DNA of 64,000 bases, from the NCBI GenBank assembly GCA_965247375.1, contig CBDFHU010000092.1:62001-126000 (forward strand), read 5' to 3'. The stretch is from Arsenicibacter sp965247375. Lineage in GTDB: Bacteria > Bacteroidota > Bacteroidia > Cytophagales > Spirosomataceae. Below are positions 18,001-24,738 of the stretch, piece after piece; positions within the stretch are counted from its first letter, which is position 1; every line of letters starts with the position of its first letter. The translations under genes were made by a program, and so were the position numbers. The notes under the pieces are model-generated. The model was not told the origin of the DNA. It ran no database searches and was given only the letters and a program-made list of their open reading frames with translations.

Positions 18001-18834
18001 CCGGAGCCACCGATAAAAGACAAGGATGTCGATAAAGCGCTGATGGGTTCCGAAGCGTATTATGAAACCAATCAGATTACGGGGGAAGATGTCATGATTG
18101 CTGCCGGAACAGCCGCTCAGGTAATGAGTCAGGGCAAGCGCCGGGTAGGCGTAGTGCTGGACCCGACGCCGTTCCACAAGCTCTACGCCAATACGCTGGT
18201 TAAAGATGCCGCTGATCTGCTGCTCGAAGTGAAAGAAAAACTCCAGCCCTTGTCTATTGACTATGCCACGGCGATTGATAAGCAGCTGAAGCTTGTGTGC
18301 ACGAATATGGGGATGACCAAGGAGCAGATTAAGACCTTTACGGATGCCATGTTCGTGTCGATGACAACAGCGACGTTCTACGACAACATGAAGGCCGATG
18401 ACTTTGACGCGTTCATTCCTGCTATCGAAAAGGCAACGGTAAATGCGATGGCGTATAACAAATTCTGGCCACCGGTCAACTTTACGTTTATCATAAAGTC
18501 AAATTGTTATGTCGCTTATATAGTGACTAAAATGAAAGCGGACAGCAAAATGAACGAGAATTTTTTCTATAAGTCGCTGAGCAACATTTCGCCGTCAGGG
18601 TTCAAAAATCCGGAAGATTTTTACTACAAGCCGCTGCGCTATCAGAAAAATTCGTCGGTCAGTGTGCAGGTATGGACGCTGCCGGCCACCAAGGTAGCAA
18701 ACTACAGTCTGAACAACCCTGCCGGGGTAAGTGATCGTTTCTGGGACAAAGAAGGCAACTGTTTATCACCGGAAGCCTTCTCCGATATGCTGAATACAAA
18801 TCGTACAGGTCTATTCTTTATCAAATTCAAATGA
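12058..18834 (+). CDS. Giant TANFOR-domain surface protein
   Basis: About 2,258 residues from ATG 12058, which lies just inside the previous gene. ATG 12016 is less likely, and an in-frame TTG at 12121 would give a compact leader. The signal peptide core is WLLISCALLVSAVAVAQ. Right after it comes FPLQIQVNVVPPYSAYLQDY, followed by EIRTSANYRPLRPVTVPPGQ and the segment FYQLCVRAYNEG. These are hallmarks of the TANFOR domain (named after Tannerella forsythia), found in huge Bacteroidota surface proteins of unknown role. Ig-like segments follow (TFTWTPPV-type strands), then long beta-rich regions. A Gly/Ser-rich linker lies near residue 1,760 (GSGGGSGSGSG). No T9SS tail is seen. The stop overlaps the next start (ATGA at 18831). 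Confidence 0.8.
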   Translation: MASRSNARCSGFTIPNHLKADLQSALRWLLISCALLVSAVAVAQTFPLQIQVNVVPPYSAYLQDYAGAGQQVRIVIINTSQTTYQVRLTGQLTGDNGVEIRTSANYRPLRPVTVPPGQKLLTRADLEGLFDLNQIEVAGIDKARLAQGLPLPDGFYQLCVRAYNEGRSATGAALFGQPLSADFPIGCSAPIQVRAVEPPILVAPLCDAEVVPTNPQSLVFTWTPPVGVSPAQVEYTLRIVELPQVNIDPNVFIDAVALPRSGAEVRNLRTGTFLYGPTQPPLTVGKRYAWRVQAIDRSKKLNFLNDGKSPVCVFTYGSGPVGNLKPGIEIAQTPIVPIPGLGGTSSQPEGKTAVAYKSNPIDATCSCKYTVSDKTVNNKPALEAGKATIAGFPVTFLKTADGVKEVNGVLTGNATVPMPLVNNAYFKLRVELVNVQCNAAGEVISGYIQAIRSGDFPGILPKASKPALEPPKMPEISTANADSVGSQIQKLSDQMKALPGHLLSQAGEVAKSVGMEVPFGIDKKIGPVSSNIAITDVFFTPEDAWLNATTFIESPGLSAQFNGIPLAAYHLCIKPDGTCGDKILYLAKDMPASSLLSLKGGAVAFKSLQDRVTYVVFDGEGFKSMHIAAGLKPPGLHRADDGNDLELLLTSTVDTPDFNNWSADVTFDDFYVSSLKDYVFSMTDANGNVTKGTYDNSENDNPNGFPADYTNMGNLWKGIYFPLLQLKLGGVFAKLNKQGKPLTGGVQKLLYDAQNGFSGKIFLQNVLTLGDGQLKSWGLSVDEITGTFVNSEFKEANMRGGIGLPLFKKDDGTPSLLSYSATIANNPNSTDLTFNVKPSDNMHVDVWRADLQVNSDSHIDIKYVGGSFSAKANFNGKLDVDISIAKITACSFEELAVMTDAPYFSLKNLSFNSPQRYLGAEGDSGFPLTLTNVGLLEPVAPKNLKNGQIAKDLGFTGNLDLADGYALKGSTTARLRFTVGAKWEDWGYNDFLIDKINVDGKIGPVGVNANIDFVRDDPKWGNGFYGDATLNVGFASGLKVQARFGRTTGAQGYKYYFVSGVVPLLTPIALGTTGLFLKAFRGGLYKNVNQVVDTKKGTVTLTPNPKALGLQAGVIMGTPIKGSLLNLDGTLTVEFNPMQITIDAAAYLLHSNEPPTYTNPLATGKALININITESTFSGDLNLKAQQSLADFSVTGTVPGSIYLNWSNGDFYAALGNPNGARVDLSLMAGGAELFKMNSYFLMGSYVPKDVFGVLPPPPYGIPADMLQRLHYKPSEVFAGSKNGAALAFGAFTGVGTLDKPVENSFGPFVFEYSIGMGYDFVLKQVGPCANYSTPGFNGWYAVAQLYAYLGFALSIDVDLWFYEGRVEALSGQAAALLQAGMVNPIWLQGSVMLRYRALGGLVRGSCSAHVEYNIKNQCIPKELPIDPFGDLPLISTLLPDGDKDASIMSPFYAEFNFPVETNIDVDSTDKAGHVLKTLTFRIVYKAGMQFLAKPKSLGGNYNAFKDCINDDSGRLRYGKSEDGDDNYTATFYRNSALAPETDYKLTLGLVALRREPGGAFKEFKTKDGKVKETVMEVSFRTGKCNTTLTREGNNKTVAYSYPFEGQRYFMKGENKPTFIEFMAKTCCIDNLDNTADFNLKVRLTPGFGGSFNTNTKAGAILLDAKFVDKLHVTYDMSQAVLKNNQLYRFELVRVPTAKYIKEQEAILAEMKKKAAAKNFYVATGWMNSGGTGSNNSGVITANVGAGTGQLFDLNGSGGGSGSGSGKAVMAGNIGQQASIGGQVTAASVNTKANAAIGSYLDKKPEIYSDGTSVVQVDLSKTGKSNKLVRLYDYQQDYDIGKKLEQVLYTYYFQTSKFNTLSEKLAMVAFNSLQEEKVIPLPAYTSTLADNMYIIPMGTSENFDTYEVRSKDLGNGKFLPSLIGLKVDWNSNAWFKDFVNPTLSMMNYFNYLPVGNNVPAVWSAADRLSRQMVYTNSLFEGPEPPIKDKDVDKALMGSEAYYETNQITGEDVMIAAGTAAQVMSQGKRRVGVVLDPTPFHKLYANTLVKDAADLLLEVKEKLQPLSIDYATAIDKQLKLVCTNMGMTKEQIKTFTDAMFVSMTTATFYDNMKADDFDAFIPAIEKATVNAMAYNKFWPPVNFTFIIKSNCYVAYIVTKMKADSKMNENFFYKSLSNISPSGFKNPEDFYYKPLRYQKNSSVSVQVWTLPATKVANYSLNNPAGVSDRFWDKEGNCLSPEAFSDMLNTNRTGLFFIKFK
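12083..12131 (+). repeat. Two REP-like palindromes at the TANFOR gene start
   Basis: Palindrome 1 (12083-12105) has 10-bp arms gttcgggatt/aatcccgaac around tac. Palindrome 2 (12115-12131) has 7-bp arms gcggatt/aatccgc around tgc. The pair, spaced by 9 bp, resembles REP-type palindromes usually found between genes. Here it lies in frame within the leader of the 2,258-residue protein. Confidence 0.7.
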
Positions 18835-20972
18835 CACGCTTGCGGCATCTACTAGTGGTTACCGGCATGCTGCAGCTGCTGGTAAGCGGGGCTTTCGCTC
18901 AGGGTACTAAACCGGCGGTAAAGCAGGGCGGACAGTCGTCTGCCCGGACCGACGGCGATACAACCGTCTATCGGGTCATGATTATGGGTAAAGCCTATGG
19001 TGATTCGATCGCTGTACGGTGGGCGCCCGATCAGGCGACATTGTGGCGGGCGGCCCTGCGCGGCGAAGGCTACCTGCTGACCAGGCGCAGCATCGGACCG
19101 GACGGAAAACTTAAGGTTGACTATCAGAAGACCATACGTCCGTGGACAATTGAGGAGTGGAAGCAGAAAGCGGGTCCGCGTGATACGCTGGCCGGTTTAT
19201 GTGTGCAGTTGCTGTACGGAAAAAAATCGGATGTTGACCTTTCGGACGGTATCACGCTGGGCAAGGCCCTGCGGCAGCATGAACAGAATCAGCTGGGTTT
19301 TGCCCTGGCACTGATTCAGGCCGATGTGAACCCGATCCATGCCCGTGGCTTAGGACTTGGCTTTCTGGATAAGGATGTTAAACCCGGCATCCTGTACCGG
19401 TATTACATTTACCCGCTGCTGCCCCCTTCGCCGCCGGTCAACAACAAGCCGACAGGCTTACCGGTCGAAGCCGGTCAGACGAGCGTGATTAACCTGCCGG
19501 CAAGCGAGCGGCCGGCCATGATCCCGTTACAGTATGAAGCCGGTGACCGCGTTGTACGGGTCAGCTGGGACAGAGGTATCGCGGATAATCTGTTTACGGC
19601 TTATTATGTTGAACGGTCGGCAGATGCGGGAAAGACATTCCGGCGACTGACGCGCCGCCCGTGGTTACAGCCGCCGGACAGCCGCCGGGCTGACCGGATT
19701 ACCTATATTGATTCTACCGCCCGGAATTATCAGCCTTATCTGTACCGGGTAATTGGCATTACGCCGTTCGGTGAGCTGAGTATACCCTCCACACTAACCG
19801 TACGGAGCGTCGACCAGACACCGCCTGCGCTGGTTCAGCAGGTAAAAGTGAAGCACACAGGCGGGAGTAAAGTGCAGATAAACTGGACGTATCCGAACCG
19901 GCCGGGCGACTTTAAAGGATACCAGGTTAGTAAAGGGATGAAAATTGAAGGCCCGTTTGTCAGTCTGACACCTAAACTGCTGCCGGCTAATCAGCTGACA
20001 TTTACTGATACTACGGCTATTCCGTATCTGCCTGCGTTTTACCGGGTAACAGCCGTCGATACGACCGGAAATGAAAGCCCGTCACTGCCGGTTCAGTGTT
20101 CGTTTCTGGATACTAAAGGCCCGGCCAAACCCAAAGGGTTGCAGGGGTATGTTGATACCACCGGCTTTGTACGAATTGTCTGGGATACAAGTCCGGAGGC
20201 CGATTTGCTGGGCTATGCGGTTGTCATGGCCAATGATCCTGCGCATGTCTTTACGCCGAGAACCGGTAATTATCTGGCTGTGAGTGTATTCAATGATACT
20301 ACATCGCTACAGACCCTGAGTCGTCGCCTTTGCTACCGGGTAATCGCCTATGACCGCAATTATAACCCGAGTGAACCCTCGGATGTGTTGATTTTACAAC
20401 GCCCCGACCGCATTCCGCCGGTTCCGCCGATTCTGACACATTATGTCGCCAGTGATTCAGCCCTGACGCTGGAATGGGCAAAAAGTAGTAGCAGTGATGT
20501 CCGGGAGCAGATTCTGCTGCGTCGGAGTGCCGCTACGGAACGCTGGACCGAAGTGGCTAAGATAGGGTCTGCCGTAACCCGGTATGCGGACGTGACGGTC
20601 AAATCAGGTATGCCATATACCTATGCCTTAGTGGCTGTTGATTCGTCAGGACTCCGGTCGGCCGTATCTCCGGTTCTGGATCTGAAAACACTGCCAATGT
20701 CTGTTAAGGCACCTCAGAATCTATCGGCGATGCTATCGGCGGATAAGAAGACCATTGTGCTGACCTGGAAATACCCGAATGCCTTATGCCGGTATATCAT
20801 TTATCGGGCCAATGCACCGGATCCCATGAAAAGCTATGGGGCTGTCAACAGGGAAACCACCTTTACCGACCGGCAGCCGGGTAAAGGGAAAAATGAGTAT
20901 GTGATAAAAGTTATTAATCCCGACGGGCGCGAATCCGGATTATCGAACCGCGTAATTATAGACATGAAGTAA
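18831..20972 (+). CDS. Fibronectin type III-rich secreted protein
   Basis: This is a 713-residue protein. The signal peptide is MTRLRHLLVVTGMLQLLVSGAFAQ. Residues about 45-210 form an N-terminal domain without a recognised family. About five FN3-type modules follow, with the usual W, Y-RV and sandwich strands (for example VRVSWDRGIADNLFTAYYVERS, about 240; VQINWTYPNRPGDFKGYQVSK, about 345; IVLTWKYPNALCRYIIYRA, near the end). The start overlaps the TANFOR stop by 4 bp, and the next gene begins 3 bp after this stop. One transcript and a joint surface complex are therefore likely. No T9SS tail is seen. Confidence 0.75.
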   Translation: MTRLRHLLVVTGMLQLLVSGAFAQGTKPAVKQGGQSSARTDGDTTVYRVMIMGKAYGDSIAVRWAPDQATLWRAALRGEGYLLTRRSIGPDGKLKVDYQKTIRPWTIEEWKQKAGPRDTLAGLCVQLLYGKKSDVDLSDGITLGKALRQHEQNQLGFALALIQADVNPIHARGLGLGFLDKDVKPGILYRYYIYPLLPPSPPVNNKPTGLPVEAGQTSVINLPASERPAMIPLQYEAGDRVVRVSWDRGIADNLFTAYYVERSADAGKTFRRLTRRPWLQPPDSRRADRITYIDSTARNYQPYLYRVIGITPFGELSIPSTLTVRSVDQTPPALVQQVKVKHTGGSKVQINWTYPNRPGDFKGYQVSKGMKIEGPFVSLTPKLLPANQLTFTDTTAIPYLPAFYRVTAVDTTGNESPSLPVQCSFLDTKGPAKPKGLQGYVDTTGFVRIVWDTSPEADLLGYAVVMANDPAHVFTPRTGNYLAVSVFNDTTSLQTLSRRLCYRVIAYDRNYNPSEPSDVLILQRPDRIPPVPPILTHYVASDSALTLEWAKSSSSDVREQILLRRSAATERWTEVAKIGSAVTRYADVTVKSGMPYTYALVAVDSSGLRSAVSPVLDLKTLPMSVKAPQNLSAMLSADKKTIVLTWKYPNALCRYIIYRANAPDPMKSYGAVNRETTFTDRQPGKGKNEYVIKVINPDGRESGLSNRVIIDMK

Positions 20973-20974
20973 TT

Positions 20975-23900
20975 ATGAAAACGTATACGAACAGGGTGTG
21001 GTTATGCGGGGTGCTGTTTCTGTTGTCATGCTCTGCCTTCGCCCAGTTAACGGCTCCGTCAAACCTCGCTGCTACAGCGCCGGCCTACAACCGCGTCGTG
21101 CTGACGTGGCGGGATAATTCGACGGGAGAAACTAAATTTGAAATTGAACGGAATAACTTCACCAGCTTTACCAAAATCGGGGAGGTTGGTGCCAACGTGA
21201 CCACGTATACCGACAATTCGGTCGGGGGCGGGACGTATCGGGTACGGGCCGTGTTTGCAACCGGTGCTTCGGCCTATTCAAATGAAATTTCGATTTCAAC
21301 GCCCCCCGAACCGCCGGGCGCACCGACGGGGCTGGCGCTGACGTTGCAGGGGAGCAGCATCCGGCTGGTCTGGAACAACGGCTCCGGCGGTACGGCAACC
21401 GACTACCAGATCGAGCGCAGCAATAATGCCGGTAGTGGCTTCGTGCTGATCCAGACCGTAGCCTACAGCCGGACGCCGACGTATACCGACAATGGTGTGG
21501 CCAGCGGAACTCAGTACTGTTACCGGGTGCGGGCCCGCAATTCCGGTGGTACGTCTAGCTATTCAAACGTGCCTTGTCTCACCACGCCGCTGGCACCCAC
21601 CAATGTTGTTAATTTACAGGCACAGGCCCTTTCGGGTACGTCAATCAAGCTGACCTGGAACCGCTATGGTAAGGAAAGCGGCATTGCCATTGAGCGCCGT
21701 ACGGGGCAGAACGGTAGCTGGACACGTATTGCCACAACCCTGGCCGACGGCGGGGAATATACCGATAACAGCGGCCTCTCGCCGGGAACGGAGTATTGCT
21801 ACCGGATTTTTGAAGACGGCCATGAGTACTCATCGGTTGCCTGTGCGACCACCTCACAGACTGTACCGACAGCGCCGGCACGGCTGGCGGCCACCGTCAT
21901 TTCGTCGACGCAGATTGACCTGCAATGGGCCGATTTGTCGAATAACGAAACGGGCTTTGAGGTCGAACGGGCGAGTGCGCCGGGCGGACCGTTTACTAAA
22001 ATCGCTGACCTCGGCATTAACACACAGACCTATTCTGACCGGAACCTGACACCGAACACGCAGTACTGCTATCGGGTGCAGGCTAAAAACAGTGTGGGTG
22101 GGTCGGGTTTTTCCAATACCGTCTGCGGAACAACCCAGCCCATTCCGGTTCCCGCAGCACCGGCTAATCTGGCGGCAGTTGCAGCTTCATCCACGCAGAT
22201 CAACCTGAGCTGGACCGACCGGGCCGATAATGAAACGGGGTTTGAGGTCGAACGGGCGAGTGCGCCGGGCGGGCCGTTTGCCAAAATCGCCGATCTGGGT
22301 ATCAACACGCAGACATATGCCGACCAGGGCCTTTCGCCGAACACGCAGTACTGCTACCGGGTGCAGGCCAAAAACAGTTCGGGCGGGTCGGGCTTCTCGA
22401 ATACGGCCTGCGCCACTACTCCGACCCCGCCGGTTCCGCCACCGGCTGCACCGACAACGCTGGTCGCTACAGCGGTGTCGTCGTCTCAGATCAACCTAAA
22501 CTGGACCGACAACGCTACCAACGAAACGGGTTTTGAACTGGAACGCTCGACCGATGGGACCAACTTTACCAAAATTGCTGATCTGCGGCCGGATATAACC
22601 ACTTACCAGAATACAGGCCTGAATCCGGCGACCCGCTACTTTTACCGCGTTCGGGCCGTAAATCAGGGCGGACAGTCGGCATACTCTAATGTGGCTAATG
22701 CCACGACGGCCGATGTCGTCCCGAACGCCCCTGCACGATTGACGGCACAGACAACGTCATTTTCGGCCATTGTGCTTAACTGGGCCGACCTGTCGAACAA
22801 CGAAGCGGGTTTCCAGATCGAACGGGCAGGCAGTTCAACGGGTACGTTTACCAAAATTGCCGATGTCGGCGCGAATGCAACGACCTTTACCGATGCCGGC
22901 CTGACTGGTTCGACTCAGTATTGCTACCGTGTGCGGGCGTTGAATGCCGTTGGGGCGAGTGCGTACTCCGATGTGGTTTGTGCGACAACCCCGGCCGCTC
23001 CGGTACCGCCACCGGCTGCACCGACAGCTTTAGTGGCTACGGCGGTTTCGTCGGCCACGATTAATCTGAGCTGGACCGATAACGCAACCACGGAAACCGG
23101 TTACGAAATCGAGCGGTCAACCGATGGGATCAACTTTGTCAAAATTGCTGATGTGCCGGCCAACGCGACGACTTATCAGAGCACGGGTCTGAATCCGGCG
23201 ACCCGCTACTTTTACCGTGTCCGCGCCGTGAATCAGGGAGGTGGCTCAGCCTATTCAAACATAGCCGATGCCACGACGGCCGATGTGCCGCCCGCCGCCC
23301 CGGCCCGACTGGCGGCCACGGCGGTATCGTCGACACAGATCAACCTGCAATGGGCCGATCTGTCGGGGAATGAAACCGGCTTTCAGATTGAGCGGTCAAC
23401 GGATGGGGTCAACTTTACCAAAATTGCTGATGTCGGGGCAAACGTGACGACTTACCAAAGTACGGGCCTGACGTTTCTGACCAAATACTACTACAGAGTC
23501 AGAGCTGTCAATGCCATCGGGACATCGGCCTATTCGAACGTGGCTGATGCGACGACACTGCCGCCGCCAGTACCGGTTGCACCGCAGAACCTGACGGCCG
23601 TTGCCACTGATTTTGACCGGATCCGCCTGAACTGGTCAGCCAATACCGACATCGTATCAGGCTATGTGCTGGAACGGGCGCTTTCTCCGGCCGGTACCTT
23701 TACGGTGGTCGCGGAAGTCGCGTTTGGCACGAATTCGTACCTCGATACAGGGTTACAGGAGCAGACCGTGTATTACTATCGGTTGCGGGCAAAAAATGTG
23801 GCCGGTAACTCGCCGTACAGCAACATTGCCAGCGCAAAAACCGAAGAAATGGTGGTGGCCGTGAAGAAAGAACCGGTAGCACTGATGTGGCAGGTGACGC

Positions 23901-24121
23901 AGCTCGGTGACGAAGCGCTGATTCAGTTTGCACCGGAAGTAACGGGATTTGCCCCGATCACGATATTCGATCTACAGGGGCGCCCGCGACAGACGCAAAC
24001 CGTTCGGGTAGTTCCCAACCGGCAGATAACCATCCCGACCGCCGGTCTGGACGGGGGGCTGTTCATCATGACCGCAGAGACAAATAAAGGCCTGTTACGA
24101 CATAAGCTGATGAAGCCATGA
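20975..24121 (+). CDS. Ten-repeat fibronectin type III protein with T9SS sorting tail
   Basis: This is a 1,048-residue protein. A signal peptide ends at CSAFAQ (about residue 23). Ten FN3 domains of about 90 residues follow, each with the pattern AP--L-A-----I-L-W-D----ETGFEIERS, then Y-YRVRA-N--G-S-YSN and A-TT. Several neighbours are almost identical (domains 4 and 5; 6 and 8). The last 80 or so residues (ITIFDLQGRPRQ, then ITIPTAGLDGGLFIMTAE, ending KLMKP) match a type A T9SS C-terminal domain, which directs export and surface attachment. It is the only clear T9SS substrate in the operon. Its stop overlaps the start of the lipoprotein gene (ATGA at 24118). Confidence 0.88.
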   Translation: MKTYTNRVWLCGVLFLLSCSAFAQLTAPSNLAATAPAYNRVVLTWRDNSTGETKFEIERNNFTSFTKIGEVGANVTTYTDNSVGGGTYRVRAVFATGASAYSNEISISTPPEPPGAPTGLALTLQGSSIRLVWNNGSGGTATDYQIERSNNAGSGFVLIQTVAYSRTPTYTDNGVASGTQYCYRVRARNSGGTSSYSNVPCLTTPLAPTNVVNLQAQALSGTSIKLTWNRYGKESGIAIERRTGQNGSWTRIATTLADGGEYTDNSGLSPGTEYCYRIFEDGHEYSSVACATTSQTVPTAPARLAATVISSTQIDLQWADLSNNETGFEVERASAPGGPFTKIADLGINTQTYSDRNLTPNTQYCYRVQAKNSVGGSGFSNTVCGTTQPIPVPAAPANLAAVAASSTQINLSWTDRADNETGFEVERASAPGGPFAKIADLGINTQTYADQGLSPNTQYCYRVQAKNSSGGSGFSNTACATTPTPPVPPPAAPTTLVATAVSSSQINLNWTDNATNETGFELERSTDGTNFTKIADLRPDITTYQNTGLNPATRYFYRVRAVNQGGQSAYSNVANATTADVVPNAPARLTAQTTSFSAIVLNWADLSNNEAGFQIERAGSSTGTFTKIADVGANATTFTDAGLTGSTQYCYRVRALNAVGASAYSDVVCATTPAAPVPPPAAPTALVATAVSSATINLSWTDNATTETGYEIERSTDGINFVKIADVPANATTYQSTGLNPATRYFYRVRAVNQGGGSAYSNIADATTADVPPAAPARLAATAVSSTQINLQWADLSGNETGFQIERSTDGVNFTKIADVGANVTTYQSTGLTFLTKYYYRVRAVNAIGTSAYSNVADATTLPPPVPVAPQNLTAVATDFDRIRLNWSANTDIVSGYVLERALSPAGTFTVVAEVAFGTNSYLDTGLQEQTVYYYRLRAKNVAGNSPYSNIASAKTEEMVVAVKKEPVALMWQVTQLGDEALIQFAPEVTGFAPITIFDLQGRPRQTQTVRVVPNRQITIPTAGLDGGLFIMTAETNKGLLRHKLMKP

Positions 24122-24678
24122 GAAACGTAATAAATAATGAATGTAGAATGTATAATGAACAATGGGGAATGGATAATGAACAATGGATAATGACTCATGA
24201 AAAGAAGGGTAGAGGTATCGGGACGTTTATCCGGAAGTGGAGCACATTATTCATTATCCAGTTTACATTATTCATTTACGCCGCCTGTCAGCCCAAAGCG
24301 GTGACACCCATCGACGGGCTGATCGGCAAGGTCTGGAAGGCAAAGTCGGTGAAGGAAGGAACGACGGTGGTGTATACCGATGGGGGCACCGGAAACGTAA
24401 AACCGGGCTACAGCGGCTTCCGGCTCGACCTGACCAAAAAGGATCAGGTAACGCTGAAAGACATCGACGGACGTACTCTGACCGGTACGTGGAGCGTGTC
24501 GACGGATAACACACGGCTGATCCTGGAAAAGCTGCAACCGAACCCGACCGGCACCGTCGGTACGATTGAATACCTGTTTCTGAGCCTGCCGACCGCTACC
24601 AATATGAATATGCAACGAACAGCCGAAAGCCGGAAGACGGGCAACAGCATTAACGAATATGAACTGGTGCCGGAGTAA
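24118..24678 (+). CDS. Small lipoprotein, last gene of the TANFOR operon
   Basis: This gene encodes 186 residues from ATG 24118, which overlaps the previous stop. ATG 24190 is an equally good start, giving a conventional 33-residue leader. The hydrophobic stretch TLFIIQFTLFIYAAC ends in a lipobox (YAAC), so the mature protein starts at Cys and should be membrane-anchored. The mature part of about 130 residues (IDGLIGKVWKAKSV, GTWSVSTDNTRLIL, YLFLSL) looks like the lipocalin-like lipoproteins common in Bacteroidota. The ligand is unknown. The leader is encoded by a repeat element. Confidence 0.7.
   Translation: MRNVINNECRMYNEQWGMDNEQWIMTHEKKGRGIGTFIRKWSTLFIIQFTLFIYAACQPKAVTPIDGLIGKVWKAKSVKEGTTVVYTDGGTGNVKPGYSGFRLDLTKKDQVTLKDIDGRTLTGTWSVSTDNTRLILEKLQPNPTGTVGTIEYLFLSLPTATNMNMQRTAESRKTGNSINEYELVPE
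24129..24278. repeat. AT-rich short-period repeat with inverted copy, inside lipoprotein leader
   Basis: 24129-24192 holds degenerate tandem copies of an 8-15-base unit (taatgaa, tagaatg, aacaatgg, ggataatg). 24244-24278 holds the inverse type (cattattcattatcc, ttacattattcattta). Together they make an imperfect hairpin of a type familiar from intergenic regions of Bacteroidota. Here it codes for the N-terminus and signal peptide of the lipoprotein. Confidence 0.6.
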
Positions 24679-24738
24679 TTGTTTGTTCTTCCCAGCCAAT
24701 AGCCTTAATTTCGGGTCCTTAATTGAGTAAACCTGATT

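Noticed and set aside
23923..24198. A 91-codon minus-strand frame starting with repeated PLFIIHS-like residues
   Set aside because: It arises from the AT-rich repeat read backwards and then runs antisense to the FN3 gene.
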